From JBCDCB01 sp039182735 (GTDB lineage Bacteria > Planctomycetota > Phycisphaerae > Phycisphaerales > UBA1924), in NCBI GenBank assembly GCA_039182735.1, contig JBCDCB010000006.1, forward strand, positions 1-64,000: a DNA stretch of 64,000 nucleotides. Reading direction: 5' to 3'. Positions 25,107-33,596 of this stretch are shown here, piece by piece (positions within the stretch are counted from its first letter, which is position 1; each line of letters opens with the position of its first letter). The notes below the pieces were generated by a model. That model was not told the origin of the DNA and did no database searches. It saw only the letters and a list, made by a program, of their open reading frames with translations. A program made the translations under genes and the position numbers.

Positions 25107-26282
25107 ATGATCCGCCAGCAAACGCCGATTGATCCGGATTCGTGGGCCCAGCGGGGCATCGAGGGCGTACCGATCGAGCGCGCCGACGCGCTCGCGCTGC
25201 TCGATCCCGAGCGGACCCCCCTGCTCCCGCTCGTGCACGCCGCCGGGGTCGTGCGCCGCGCCCGCTTCGGCAACCGCGTGCGCGTCCACGTGCTTAACAA
25301 CGTGCAGAACGGCGCGTGCCCCGAAGACTGCGGCTACTGCGGACAGGCCAAGACGAGCGACGCGCCGATCAAGGCGTATACGCTCAAGTCGCGCGAAGAG
25401 ATCATCGACGAGGCGGCGCAGGCCAAGGCGAGCGGCGCGTTCCGCTACTGCATGGTGCTGTCGGGGCGCGGGCCGGACGATGACGACATCGAGCACATGG
25501 CGCACTGCATCCGCGAGGTGAAGGAGCGCTTCGGGATCGAGACGTGCCTTTCGAGCGGGTTGCTCGATGAACAAAAAGCGCAGCGCCTCAAGGACGCCGG
25601 GCTCGACCGCTTGAACCACAACCTCAACACCTCGCGCGAGCGCTACCCGGACATCTGCACCACGCACACCTACCAGGACCGGCTCGACACGCTGCGTGCC
25701 GCCCGGTCGGCGGGTCTCCAGCTCTGCAGCGGGCTCATCGTCGGCATGGGCGAGTCCCAGCACGACCTGGTGGACCTCGCCTTCGAACTCGAATCACTCC
25801 GAACCGAGTCGATCCCCGTGAACTTCCTGGTCCCGATCATGGGAAACCGGATCGGCGAGTCGCCGACGTCGTGCGGCAAGCCCCTCTCGCCCGAACTGTG
25901 CGTGCGTGTGCTGTGCCTCTTCCGCCTGGCGAACCCGCGTGCGGAGGTGCGCGTCGCCGCGGGCCGCGAGGGACACCTGCGATCGCTGCAGACGCTCGCG
26001 ATGGAGCCGGCCAACTCGCTCTTTGTTGATGGCTACCTGCTCACGCACGGAGCGGGGCCGATCCCGACGCTGCGCATGCTCCGCGACGGTGGCTTCGAGA
26101 TCGAACTCGCGGGCGCGGGGTGGGACGCGTGGAACGAGCGGCTGCGAAGCGTGCTCGATTCGGGAGAACTCGACGTGTTCCACGTGGACTCGATCCGCCC
26201 GGCGGAGACGGGCGTCCTCAAGGAGGATCGCCTGAGCGAGCGGAAGCTCGCGAAGCTGCGGATCGAGCGCGAGCCGATCTGA
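25107..26282 (+). CDS. bioB: Biotin synthase
   Basis: The 391-residue radical SAM enzyme inserts sulphur into dethiobiotin. The CxxxCxxC cluster ligands are C71, C75 and C78 in ACPEDCGYCGQ. BioB-specific stretches follow: 'LDRLNHNLNTS', 'CTTHTYQDRLDT', 'CSGLIVGMGES' and 'VPINFL'-like 'IPVNFLVPIMGN', then the arginine-bearing 'LRSLQTLAMEPANSLFVDGYLLT'. It is some 40 residues longer than many BioB proteins, mostly at the C-terminus. No other bio gene is nearby. A GC hairpin follows the stop. Confidence 0.95.
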   Translation: MIRQQTPIDPDSWAQRGIEGVPIERADALALLDPERTPLLPLVHAAGVVRRARFGNRVRVHVLNNVQNGACPEDCGYCGQAKTSDAPIKAYTLKSREEIIDEAAQAKASGAFRYCMVLSGRGPDDDDIEHMAHCIREVKERFGIETCLSSGLLDEQKAQRLKDAGLDRLNHNLNTSRERYPDICTTHTYQDRLDTLRAARSAGLQLCSGLIVGMGESQHDLVDLAFELESLRTESIPVNFLVPIMGNRIGESPTSCGKPLSPELCVRVLCLFRLANPRAEVRVAAGREGHLRSLQTLAMEPANSLFVDGYLLTHGAGPIPTLRMLRDGGFEIELAGAGWDAWNERLRSVLDSGELDVFHVDSIRPAETGVLKEDRLSERKLAKLRIEREPI

Positions 26283-26296
26283 CACGTGCGCGCAGA

Positions 26297-26329
26297 AACA
26301 CGCCCCGCTGCCTTTCGACGGGCGGGGCG
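26297..26329. terminator. Shared hairpin between bioB and the PEP-CTERM gene
   Basis: CACGCCCCGC pairs perfectly with GCGGGGCGTG around a 13-nt centre that can pair further. It lies 15 nt after the bioB stop and 48 nt after the convergent gene's stop. AAA before the left arm gives U residues for the minus strand. Confidence 0.7.
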
Positions 26330-26376
26330 TGCAAGGATGCAGACCGAAGGAATGTTGGTCGCGCCGATCGGGGCGA

Positions 26377-27075
26377 TCAGCGGACGCGACGACGCGGGGC
26401 AGCACAGAGTCCCGCGATGCCGACGAGCGCCACGGCACCCGGGGCGGGGATCGAGTTGCTCGTCGCGGTGAAGGCGGTGTTCGCGGCGTAGAGCGTGTTG
26501 CCGTTGTTGTCCACGTCACCCGTGTCACGGATGTTCGTGAGGGTGAACGAGGCGTCGTAGATGGGGAAGAGCTCGAGCGCCTCGCCGAGCATGTCCTGAA
26601 GGACGGGGCCCGCGGTGAAGTCGAGGCCCAGATCGCCCTGCTCATCCTGATCGATGGTGCTGTTCGAGAAGAACGAGCCGGAGGTGCCGGCGGCGTTGAC
26701 GAGGCCCTCGTTGACCTGGGCGGACAGGATGCTCTCGCCGTCGCTGACGCGGGTGAACTCGAACGTGCCGGAGATCGTTCCGAGCGCGAAGAGGAAGGGC
26801 GACTCGGAAACCATCGCCGCGTCGATGACGAGGCTCATGGTGAGGTTCGCCTCGACCTCGGACACGCCCATCCCGGCGTCCGAGCCGTCGATCGCGAGGG
26901 TCAGGGGCACCGTCGCGTCGTAGGTGATCGAGCCGTTGTTGCCCTCGACGTCACCGAAGGTGAACGTCGTTTCGAGCGGGGTGGACGGATCGTCGAACGT
27001 GAAGAAAAACAGTCCGGCCTCTGCCGAAGCAGTCGCACCCAAGGCGCAGGCCGCGCACGCAAGCCAAGTCTTCAT
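26377..27075 (-). CDS. Exported PEP-CTERM-like protein
   Basis: The 232-residue protein has a signal peptide (residues 1-21, MKTWLACAACALGATASAEA) and a beta-rich, serine/threonine/aspartate-rich body. Its C-terminal tail has the three parts of a PEP-CTERM sorting signal: a PAPG motif, a hydrophobic stretch (AVALVGIAGLCAA) and a basic end (PRRRVR). Such proteins are cut and sorted to the cell surface by exosortase, which is not in this window. The body is unidentified and may be a surface or matrix protein. The start at 27075 is chosen for the clean signal peptide and GGGAG 9 nt upstream. It stands alone, with a terminator on its 3' side. Confidence 0.8.
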   Translation of the reverse strand: MKTWLACAACALGATASAEAGLFFFTFDDPSTPLETTFTFGDVEGNNGSITYDATVPLTLAIDGSDAGMGVSEVEANLTMSLVIDAAMVSESPFLFALGTISGTFEFTRVSDGESILSAQVNEGLVNAAGTSGSFFSNSTIDQDEQGDLGLDFTAGPVLQDMLGEALELFPIYDASFTLTNIRDTGDVDNNGNTLYAANTAFTATSNSIPAPGAVALVGIAGLCAAPRRRVR

Positions 27076-27269
27076 CTCTTGTCTCCCTCTGACCGTCGCG
27101 CCGCTCTCCCAAGCGTCCGTGCGATGCACGGCGAGCGCCGGCCTCCCTAAGTGTCCAATTCCAAACGCACGTTGCGTTCATACTGAGCGTACACCGCGCG
27201 GCGTGACCCGCAAGCGTCACAAACGTAAACCCTTGCCATTTCACGATATGGGACGATTCGCAACGCCCG

Positions 27270-27289
27270 GATAATCGCTTTCGATTATC
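27270..27289 (-). terminator. Hairpin overlapping the miaB stop codon
   Basis: GATAATCG and CGATTATC pair around a CTTT loop, forming an AT-rich 8-bp stem in GC-rich surroundings. The right arm includes the miaB stop (27285-27287). The minus-strand run after it lacks a strong U tract, so it could be a weak terminator or a 3'-end stabilising element. Confidence 0.4.
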
Positions 27290-28955
27290 GGACGCGTCCG
27301 AACATTGTCAGCACGTTCGAGCGATCGATGCGGACGGGGATGATCCGCCCGATCAGATCGTCCGGCGACGAGCCGGGCGGGCAGTCGAAGACCACGATCA
27401 GGTCGCCGTCCGTGCGCCCGGTCATCTGCACCGGACCGTCCTGCTCGATGACCGCCTGCGATGGGCCGCCCGCGTCGCGCCCGCCGATGGTCAATCCGAT
27501 CGCGCCGTTGGCGGCCTTGCGCTTCTTCTGCTCGCGCGCGCTCACGCCCTGCACGAACACGTCGAGCGTCATCCCGACGTACCCGCGCGTGATCTCGTCG
27601 CTGATGTCGTGCTGCAGCGCGAGCAGGTCGTTGCAGCGTCGCTTCTTGTCCGCCTCGGCGACGTCATCGGGGATGCGGTTGTACGCGACGGTGCCGGGGC
27701 GCGGCGAGTACTTGAAGATGAAACAGTTCTTGTAGCGCGCCTTCTTCAGCAGTTCGCGCGTCGCGAGGTAGTCGTCTTCGGTCTCCCCGCAGAAGCCGAC
27801 GATGATGTCGCCCGCGAGCATGAGCGGGCGGTCGATCTCCGGCTGGTCGAGGTAGTGGCGGGCGCGATCGATGAACTCGAGGTACTGACCCACGGTGTAC
27901 CCGCGGTTCATGCGTTTGAGCACGGCGTCCGACCCGCTCTGCGCCGGGACGTGCAGGTACCGGCAGATGCGGGGCGAGTCGCGCATGACCTCGAGCGCGT
28001 CGTCGCCGAAGTCACGCGGGTAACTGGTCACGAAGCGCAGGCGCTTGATCGCCGGGACCTCGTCGTGGATGCGCTTGAGCAGGTCGGCAAAGGTCGTGAC
28101 GCTTTCACCAGAGAAGGGATCACGCCGGTGCCCGCCTTGGAACGACCGCCCCTTCTGCGGCTGCAGCACGCCCCCCACCGTGACCGACGCGCCGTGCTCG
28201 TATCGGTAGTGGTTCACGGTCTGCCCGAGCAGCGTGATCTCCAGCACGCCGGTGTCGGCCAGTCGCTTGCACTCGTCCACAATGTGGTCGGGCGGGCGGT
28301 GGACCTCGGCCCCGCGCGTGTGCGGGACCACGCAGTAGGTGCAGAACTTGTTGCAGCCGCGCGTGATGCGGACGTATGCGCTGCCGTTGTGCGCCGAGTC
28401 GTCCGGCGCGACGGCACGAGCAAGGTCGAGCATCTCGAGCGAATCGCCGGCGGCGGCGAGCGTGCCCGATCGACGCGACGCATCGCCCTGCAGCGCGACC
28501 TGCTTCGCAGACTTGTCGCTCAGCGGATGGTGGAATCGCCCGCTGCGCACCTCGCGCGGGCGTTCATCGCTGTCGGCGAGCCACGCGTCGCGCGTGCGCA
28601 CGGCGTTGTCGAGCAGCCCGGGCAGCTTGTCGAGCTCCGCCGGCCCGCACAGCACGTCCACGACGGGGAACTTCCCGAGCATCGCCTCGCCGTCACGCTC
28701 GGCCATGCAGCCCAGCACGCCCACGACGAGCCCCGGCTCTGCGCGCTTGCGAACCGCCATCTCGCCGAGGCGCGAGCGCACCTTCTGCTCGGCGAGGTCG
28801 CGCACGGAGCACGTGTTGTAGAGCACGACGCTCGCGTCCTCGGGCTCCGGCGTGAGGCGGTACCCCAGCGCGCGGAGCTGCCCGGAGACCAGCTCGCTGT
28901 CGAGCTCGTTCATCTGGCAGCCGAATGTCTCGATATAGACGCTCCGCTCGGGCAT
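27285..28955 (-). CDS. miaB: tRNA-2-methylthio-N6-isopentenyladenosine methylthiotransferase
   Basis: The 556-residue radical SAM enzyme adds the methylthio group to i6A37 of tRNA. N-terminal UPF0004 cysteines are C13 (TFGCQMNE), C49 (NTCSVRD) and C83 (LGCMAER); radical SAM cysteines are C201, C205 and C208 (RGCNKFCTYC). A TRAM-like RNA-binding region ends the protein. It is about 100 residues longer than most MiaB, with insertions at about 122-190 and after 'HYRYEHG' near 250-290. The 'FGCQMNE' and 'VVPHTRG' wording favour MiaB over RimO or MtaB. A -10-like box stands 6 nt before the ATG. Confidence 0.92.
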   Translation of the reverse strand: MPERSVYIETFGCQMNELDSELVSGQLRALGYRLTPEPEDASVVLYNTCSVRDLAEQKVRSRLGEMAVRKRAEPGLVVGVLGCMAERDGEAMLGKFPVVDVLCGPAELDKLPGLLDNAVRTRDAWLADSDERPREVRSGRFHHPLSDKSAKQVALQGDASRRSGTLAAAGDSLEMLDLARAVAPDDSAHNGSAYVRITRGCNKFCTYCVVPHTRGAEVHRPPDHIVDECKRLADTGVLEITLLGQTVNHYRYEHGASVTVGGVLQPQKGRSFQGGHRRDPFSGESVTTFADLLKRIHDEVPAIKRLRFVTSYPRDFGDDALEVMRDSPRICRYLHVPAQSGSDAVLKRMNRGYTVGQYLEFIDRARHYLDQPEIDRPLMLAGDIIVGFCGETEDDYLATRELLKKARYKNCFIFKYSPRPGTVAYNRIPDDVAEADKKRRCNDLLALQHDISDEITRGYVGMTLDVFVQGVSAREQKKRKAANGAIGLTIGGRDAGGPSQAVIEQDGPVQMTGRTDGDLIVVFDCPPGSSPDDLIGRIIPVRIDRSNVLTMFGRVR

Positions 28956-28961
28956 GGCTGG

Positions 28962-28967
28962 AGTCTA
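28962..28967 (-). promoter_or_regulatory. -10-like box of miaB
   Basis: On the minus strand TAGACT ends exactly 6 nt before the ATG at 28955. There is no Shine-Dalgarno, so a leaderless transcript is suggested. Confidence 0.5.
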
Positions 28968-28983
28968 TGCCCCGCTCGGATGG

Positions 28984-29469
28984 TCAGTTGATGTGCGTGA
29001 GGAGCCAGAACCCCGCCGCGGCGTGGACCAGGAAGACGCCCGCAACGATCAAGGCCGCCCATCGGATCCGCCGCGCCAGCGACCAACGCATCCAGCGTGC
29101 GCGCGAGCGGAAGATCCAGACCGAGCCCCCAAGCATCAGCGCCGCGGCGCCGGCGAACGACGCCAGCACGATCCAGACGTCAGGCAGCGGGACGTGACCG
29201 CCGGTGACCCACGCCGCGCCCACACCCACGGTCAGGATGGTCGCGACGACACCGTCAAAGCCCGCCGCGAGCGCGAATCCCACGATCGCCACGAACCAGG
29301 CGGCGAGCCGCACGTCCGGCGCGCCGACGGTCAGGCGCAGCGCGTGCGCACATTCCGGGCATGTGGTGCGCTCCAGTCCGCGAAGTCTGTAGCCGCACGC
29401 CGGACACGATTCATCGTGCGAGGCCAGCCACTCGATGAGCGCGCGATCGTCCGGCTCAATCTGTTGCAT
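28984..29469 (-). CDS. Membrane protein with N-terminal zinc ribbon
   Basis: The 161-residue protein opens with a four-cysteine ribbon, CPACGYRLRGL at 22-32 and CPEC at 37-40, followed by four hydrophobic segments (about 55-75, 78-98, 99-118 and 138-158). This layout is recurrent in planctomycete genomes, but its role is not known. A longer protein with the same kind of head is encoded at 49615-50637. It lies just upstream of miaB on the same strand, 28 nt away, though miaB seems to have its own promoter. Confidence 0.75.
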   Translation of the reverse strand: MQQIEPDDRALIEWLASHDESCPACGYRLRGLERTTCPECAHALRLTVGAPDVRLAAWFVAIVGFALAAGFDGVVATILTVGVGAAWVTGGHVPLPDVWIVLASFAGAAALMLGGSVWIFRSRARWMRWSLARRIRWAALIVAGVFLVHAAAGFWLLTHIN

Positions 29470-29500
29470 GACGCTGATACGGAATCCGATGCTCAGTCGT

Positions 29501-30403
29501 TCACACGAATCGGCGGACGATGGCGTCGGCCTGGGACCCGTACCCGCCGCCGAACATCGTCGCGTGTACGAGCAGCGGGTAGACGTTGTAAAGGTCGCGC
29601 CGGGCCTCGAAGAAGCCGGGCTCGATGGGTCGGCGTTCGCGGTACGCGTCGAAGAACGACTCGCCGAAGGTCCCGAAGAGCGTGCCGAACGCGAGTTCGA
29701 TCTCCGGGTGCCCGAACGAGATGGCTGGATCGATGAAGGCCGCGACGCATCCGGCGTGGTAGAGCACGTTCCCGCCCCACACGTCGCCGTGCAGCAGCGA
29801 GGCCGCGTCGGGTTCGATCAGCAGATCGTCGAGTCGTTCGGCGAGGCGATCGATCCGTCCACGCTGTTCTGTCGTGATGCCGCGGGCGTTGTGCGCGCGC
29901 GCCGCCATCGCGAGCAGTCGGCGTTCGCGGAAGAACCCGATCCACGAGTCGCGCCACCCGTTCGCCTGCGGGAGTGCTCCGATCAGCGTGTCGCACGGAT
30001 ACCCGAACGACCGGCGCGGATCCCAACCATCGGGCACGTCGCTGGCGAGGGGCGTGACGCCGTGCAGGCCCGCGAGCAGTTCGGCGGCGTGGCGCTGACC
30101 CCCCGCGCCCCCGACACCGTCGTGCTCGACGCAGGTCATCACCAGCAACGTTGGCTCCGCGTGGAGCACCTCGGGCACCGGCAGCGAGGAGCGCTGTGCA
30201 AGATCGGCGAGCATCCGCCCCTCGATCTCCAGCGACATCGCGGGGTCGGCGGACGACTTCACCACCACACGCGACCCGCCATCGAGATCGAACCGACGCA
30301 CCGACGCCACGCACCCGCCGCTGAGCGGCTGCTCGTTCGAGACGCGGCGGGCGAGCGCACGCTCAACACGCGCCGCAGGCGTTGCTGATAAACCGTGCTG
30401 CAT
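29501..30403 (-). CDS. Fructosamine/ketosamine 3-kinase family protein
   Basis: The 300-residue protein has an aminoglycoside-phosphotransferase-like fold with the catalytic loop HGDVWGGN (205-212), the metal-binding aspartate in 'FIDPAISFGHPEIELAF' (D225) and an ATP-binding lysine near 49 ('RVVVKSS'). The HGDLWxGN wording and 'DPAxxxGxREADLAM'-like block are those of fructosamine kinases, which phosphorylate sugars on glycated proteins so that the adduct falls off. It is cytoplasmic. A -10-like box sits 6 nt before the ATG, and a terminator of the upstream prepilin gene lies 26 nt before it. Confidence 0.85.
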   Translation of the reverse strand: MQHGLSATPAARVERALARRVSNEQPLSGGCVASVRRFDLDGGSRVVVKSSADPAMSLEIEGRMLADLAQRSSLPVPEVLHAEPTLLVMTCVEHDGVGGAGGQRHAAELLAGLHGVTPLASDVPDGWDPRRSFGYPCDTLIGALPQANGWRDSWIGFFRERRLLAMAARAHNARGITTEQRGRIDRLAERLDDLLIEPDAASLLHGDVWGGNVLYHAGCVAAFIDPAISFGHPEIELAFGTLFGTFGESFFDAYRERRPIEPGFFEARRDLYNVYPLLVHATMFGGGYGSQADAIVRRFV

Positions 30404-30409
30404 GCGTGC

Positions 30410-30415
30410 AGGGTA
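30410..30415 (-). promoter_or_regulatory. -10-like box of the fructosamine-kinase gene
   Basis: On the minus strand TACCCT ends exactly 6 nt before the ATG at 30403, downstream of the hairpin that closes the prepilin operon. Confidence 0.5.
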
Positions 30416-30428
30416 CGCACCACGCAAA

Positions 30429-30456
30429 GCGGGCCGCCCCCGGAGGAGCGGCCCGC
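30429..30456 (-). terminator. Terminator of the prepilin-like genes
   Basis: GCGGGCCGC and GCGGCCCGC form a 9-bp perfect stem with a 10-nt loop, 36 nt after the prepilin stop. CTTTG follows on the minus strand. Confidence 0.75.
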
Positions 30457-30491
30457 GCTGGTCCATCAGATTGTCGGCAGAAGCCGAGAAC

Positions 30492-31616
30492 TTACTGGGG
30501 CAAGACGCCGTCGATCCAGACGTAGTCGCCGGCGGCCTGCGGCACGACCATGCGATTGGCGAAGTCGGTGCCGTCGCTGCCAGAGTAGACCGGCAGCCCG
30601 CGCGCCCACTGGCGCAGGAGCGCGTTGGTGCGGAAGCGGCGGTCGGGGACGTCATCGCCGATGCGTTCGGCGGTCTCGTCCACGAAGAGGTTGTCGCGGA
30701 CGGAGCCCGACTGGGTGCCCCCCCCCGTGTCGTCGTAGGAGACGGTGATGCCTTCGGGGTTGGGCTCACGCTCGAAGGAGACGTGGTTGTCGTTGTAGGC
30801 GATGTTGCCGGCCCACGTCGAGGTGTCGCCGTGGATCAGCAGGCACTCGGACGTTGCGCCGAACTCGGCGGGCATGGTCGCGAGTTCCCACTCGCCGTCG
30901 TCGGGCTCGATCTCGGTGCTGTAGAGCGGGCCACGGTTCCCGAGGATCGGGACATCGGAGCGCCCCTGATCGGAGCTCCAGAAGACCGTGGTGCGCACCG
31001 ACGATGGGGAGACCATCACGTGCGCGTAGCTGTTGAAGGCGATGCCCTCGGCTTCGTAGTCATCGATCGACTCGAGCCCGTTGCCGTTGCCGCCCGCGCC
31101 GAACGTCAGGTCGGCCCGATCGATCGGCGTCCCGCGGAAGCGCGGGTCGTAGAGCGCATCGGCGGGGTTGTCCCCGTTGATGAACGTCCCGACGGATTCG
31201 GCGTCCATCTCGAAACGGAACTCGTCCTCGGTCGAGCCGATCACCGGCTTGCGGATGTTGGGGTTGACCTCGGCGGGGCTGATGAAGATTTCGGGCGAGA
31301 TGATGCGGTTGTAGATGAGGATCGACCAGATGTTTCCGGTGCGGTCCTTGGAGGACTGCGAGCCGAAGTCCATGTCGTCTTCGGTGAAGTTGCGCCGGTC
31401 GAGACGCGAGGGGATGGGGTAGCGCCCGTCGTCATCGGTGGACCACCCGACGAGGCCGGTGTGGATGCCGCGGACGTTGGTCGAGCAGCGGACCTGGAGG
31501 GCGTTCTTGCGCGCCTTCCCGAGCGCCGGCAGAAGGATCCCGATGAGCAGGGCGATGATGGAGATCACCACCAGCAGCTCGACGAGCGTGAATCCCTTGC
31601 GTGCGGATCGATTCAT
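30492..31616 (-). CDS. Prepilin-type N-terminal protein (type II secretion pseudopilin-like), copy 1
   Basis: The 374-residue protein begins MNRSARKG, cut before FTLVELLVVISIIALLIGIL, the class of type IV prepilin leader used by pseudopilins. The rest is a large extracellular beta-rich domain with 'TWAGNIAYNDNHVSFERE', matching the H-X9-DG-like end common in planctomycete pseudopilins. It is processed by a prepilin peptidase not seen here. AGGAG lies 8 nt before the ATG. A second copy with the same head and internal order ('WSILIYNRIISPEI' against 'LSILIWNRTISPEI') is just upstream, 38 nt away. They probably form a tandem duplication in one transcript. Confidence 0.88.
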   Translation of the reverse strand: MNRSARKGFTLVELLVVISIIALLIGILLPALGKARKNALQVRCSTNVRGIHTGLVGWSTDDDGRYPIPSRLDRRNFTEDDMDFGSQSSKDRTGNIWSILIYNRIISPEIFISPAEVNPNIRKPVIGSTEDEFRFEMDAESVGTFINGDNPADALYDPRFRGTPIDRADLTFGAGGNGNGLESIDDYEAEGIAFNSYAHVMVSPSSVRTTVFWSSDQGRSDVPILGNRGPLYSTEIEPDDGEWELATMPAEFGATSECLLIHGDTSTWAGNIAYNDNHVSFEREPNPEGITVSYDDTGGGTQSGSVRDNLFVDETAERIGDDVPDRRFRTNALLRQWARGLPVYSGSDGTDFANRMVVPQAAGDYVWIDGVLPQ

Positions 31617-31654
31617 GTCAGGAACTCCTGAAAAGGGACTGGTGGTCGAGCGGA

Positions 31655-32764
31655 TCAGCCGCCGACGAGCGAATCGCCATCGACGTACACGGCGGGCTGG
31701 TCGTGGTCGATCCAGATGTCGGCCTGCTCGCTCGCGGTCGAGGTCGGGATGCCGAGCGCCCACGTGCGCATGATCGCGTTGCGGTTGGTCTCGCGGTTGG
31801 GCGTGCCGGCGTTGCCTTCGTTGGTCTCATCGACGAAGAGGTTGTCCGACTGCGTGATCGGGAGCGGGTCCGGGCCCGCGCCGATGGAGGTGAAGGTCGA
31901 GCGATCGGGATCGGGGGCGTCGGAGAAAGAGACCGAGGCGTCGGCGTAGGCGACGTTGCCGGCCCACGAGTTCTCGCGACCGAACCAGAGCAGCGTGGCG
32001 GACTCGGCACCGTAGAGCAGGTCCTGGTCGTTGCTGCCGCCGGCGGGGCCGCCCGCGACACGCGCGCCGAGGAGGGTCCAGCTGGAGCCGGCCGCGGGAG
32101 TGACAGCACCCGTGTAGACCGGTCCGCGGTTCGACCAGACGGGGCGCGACGAGCTCAGCGTCGAGGTCCACAGCGAGCGGCGGGCGAAGCCGAAAGCGTT
32201 GTGGGCGTAGCTGTTGTGCCCCACGGTGGAGCCCCAGCCGGCGCCGGCGTAGTTGACGTTGGCCTGTGCGCCGATCTGCGAGCCGTCGATGGGCGTGCCC
32301 TTGAAGGTCGGATTGAAGGGGATCAGCCCGCCCGAGCCGTTGACGAGGTTGTCGTCGAAGAGCTCTTCGGTGTCGTAGGAGTAGTTCTCGTAGATCTGGA
32401 CCTCGCCGTTCTCGGCGGGGCTGACGCAGATCTCGGGGGAGATGGTGCGGTTCCAGATGAGGATGGAGAGGATGTTGCCGGTGGTGTTCTTGCTGCCGGT
32501 GCTGATGCCGGGCCCGTTGATCGCGACGTCTTCGCGGTCGAGGGCTTCGGGATCGGGGTACTTGTCGCGGTTGTCGGCGGCGAACTGCTGCATGGACTGC
32601 ATGATGCCGCGGAGCTGGGTGGCGTCCTTGAGCTTGAGGGCGTTCTTGCGCGCCTTGCCGATGGCCGGGAGCAGGATGCCGATGAGCAGCGCGATGATCG
32701 AAATGACCACCAGAAGCTCGACGAGGGTGAATCCGCGACGACGGCGGTGCATGGAGCGAAGCAT
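31655..32764 (-). CDS. Prepilin-type N-terminal protein, copy 2
   Basis: The 369-residue protein begins MLRSMHRRRRG, cut before FTLVELLVVISIIALLIGIL, and shares with copy 1 'LLPxxGKARKNAL', 'TGNILSILIWNRTISPEICVSPAE', 'FKGTPIDGSQ', 'NSYAHNAFGF' and 'SWAGNVAYADASVSFSD'. In the last motif copy 1 has NDNHVSF while this copy has ADASVSF, so the histidine is lost. GGAGG lies 7 nt before the ATG. It is the first gene of the pair; together they may supply two surface fibres or two subunits of one pseudopilus. The exact role is unknown. Confidence 0.87.
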   Translation of the reverse strand: MLRSMHRRRRGFTLVELLVVISIIALLIGILLPAIGKARKNALKLKDATQLRGIMQSMQQFAADNRDKYPDPEALDREDVAINGPGISTGSKNTTGNILSILIWNRTISPEICVSPAENGEVQIYENYSYDTEELFDDNLVNGSGGLIPFNPTFKGTPIDGSQIGAQANVNYAGAGWGSTVGHNSYAHNAFGFARRSLWTSTLSSSRPVWSNRGPVYTGAVTPAAGSSWTLLGARVAGGPAGGSNDQDLLYGAESATLLWFGRENSWAGNVAYADASVSFSDAPDPDRSTFTSIGAGPDPLPITQSDNLFVDETNEGNAGTPNRETNRNAIMRTWALGIPTSTASEQADIWIDHDQPAVYVDGDSLVGG

Positions 32765-33107
32765 GTGATGCCTCCGAGGGTGGATCGAGGTCCGAAGGGA
32801 CCGATCCGTGTGTTCCGAACGAGACAGGCGCGGCGTGGTGCCGCGACCACGATCCCCGCATGCGGAGTTTCCGCGTGGGGGTCGCACGAGCGGGTGCTCG
32901 TGCTCGATGGTTGCCTGGATGTCTGCTCGGAGTGCCCTGAACCTCGCCGGATGATGAACCTGACGAGTGCGTGTCTGTTGCCGTTGAGAGCCCAATGCGC
33001 TGCGAGCGGGTCAAGATGTCAGATTGTCGTGGTACCGTACGCTGTGCTGTTCGTCGGTCAACCCCACTTGGTTCCCAGCATCTCGCGGCTGGAGGAAGGT
33101 GTCAAGC
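32765..33107. other. Intergenic region between divergent prepilin and RidA genes
   Basis: This 343-nt stretch holds the 5' regions of two divergent genes. Towards RidA it contains overlapping TACCGT (33033-33038) and TACGCT (33038-33043) boxes about 60 nt before the start and GGAGGAAG at 33091-33098. Towards the prepilin genes only a GGAGG is clear. I see no RNA gene or convincing open frame in it. Confidence 0.6.
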
Positions 33108-33575
33108 GTGAGCGACGTTGAAGCCCGTTTGCGGTCACTGAACCTGACACTCCCTGAACCGGTCGCCCCGCTGGCGAGCTACGTGCCGGCGGTCTCGGTG
33201 CACGCCGGCGCCCTGGTCTTGATCAGCGGGCAGATCCCCACGAAAGACGGGGCGATCATGGCGACGGGTCGCGTGCCGAGCGAGGTCTCCGAGCAGCTCG
33301 CCACCGAGTGCGCGCGCCAATGCGTGGTCAACGCGCTGGCGTCGCTCAAAGCCGAGGTCGGCGACCTGCAGCGCGTCCGGCGCGTTGTGAAACTGGGCAT
33401 CTTCGTCGCGTGCGATCCCGGGTTCGGGAACCAGCCCGAAGTGGGCAACGGCGCGAGCGACCTGATCGGCGAGATCTTCGGCGACAACGGCAGGCACGCG
33501 CGCGCCGCGGTGGGCGTCCCCGCACTGCCTCGCAACGTGCCCGTCGAGATCGACTTCACGTTCTGCGTGGATTGA
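33108..33575 (+). CDS. RidA/YjgF family protein
   Basis: The 155-residue protein has the Rid fold: 'SYVPAVSVHAGALVLISGQIPTKDG', 'CARQCVVNALASLKAEVGDLQRVRRVVKLGIFVACD' and the C-terminal 'HARAAVGVPALPRNVPVEIDFTF', which carries the arginine/glycine-valine segment of the active cleft. RidA itself hydrolyses reactive enamine/imine products of amino-acid metabolism; this protein is slightly longer and belongs to the subgroup with 'ARAAVGVPALP', so the exact substrate is open. The GTG at 33108 is favoured because GGAGGAAG lies 9 nt upstream; other in-frame starts are farther or too close to it. Confidence 0.88.
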   Translation: MSDVEARLRSLNLTLPEPVAPLASYVPAVSVHAGALVLISGQIPTKDGAIMATGRVPSEVSEQLATECARQCVVNALASLKAEVGDLQRVRRVVKLGIFVACDPGFGNQPEVGNGASDLIGEIFGDNGRHARAAVGVPALPRNVPVEIDFTFCVD

Positions 33576-33596
33576 CCCGCGGCCCGATCGGCGCGC

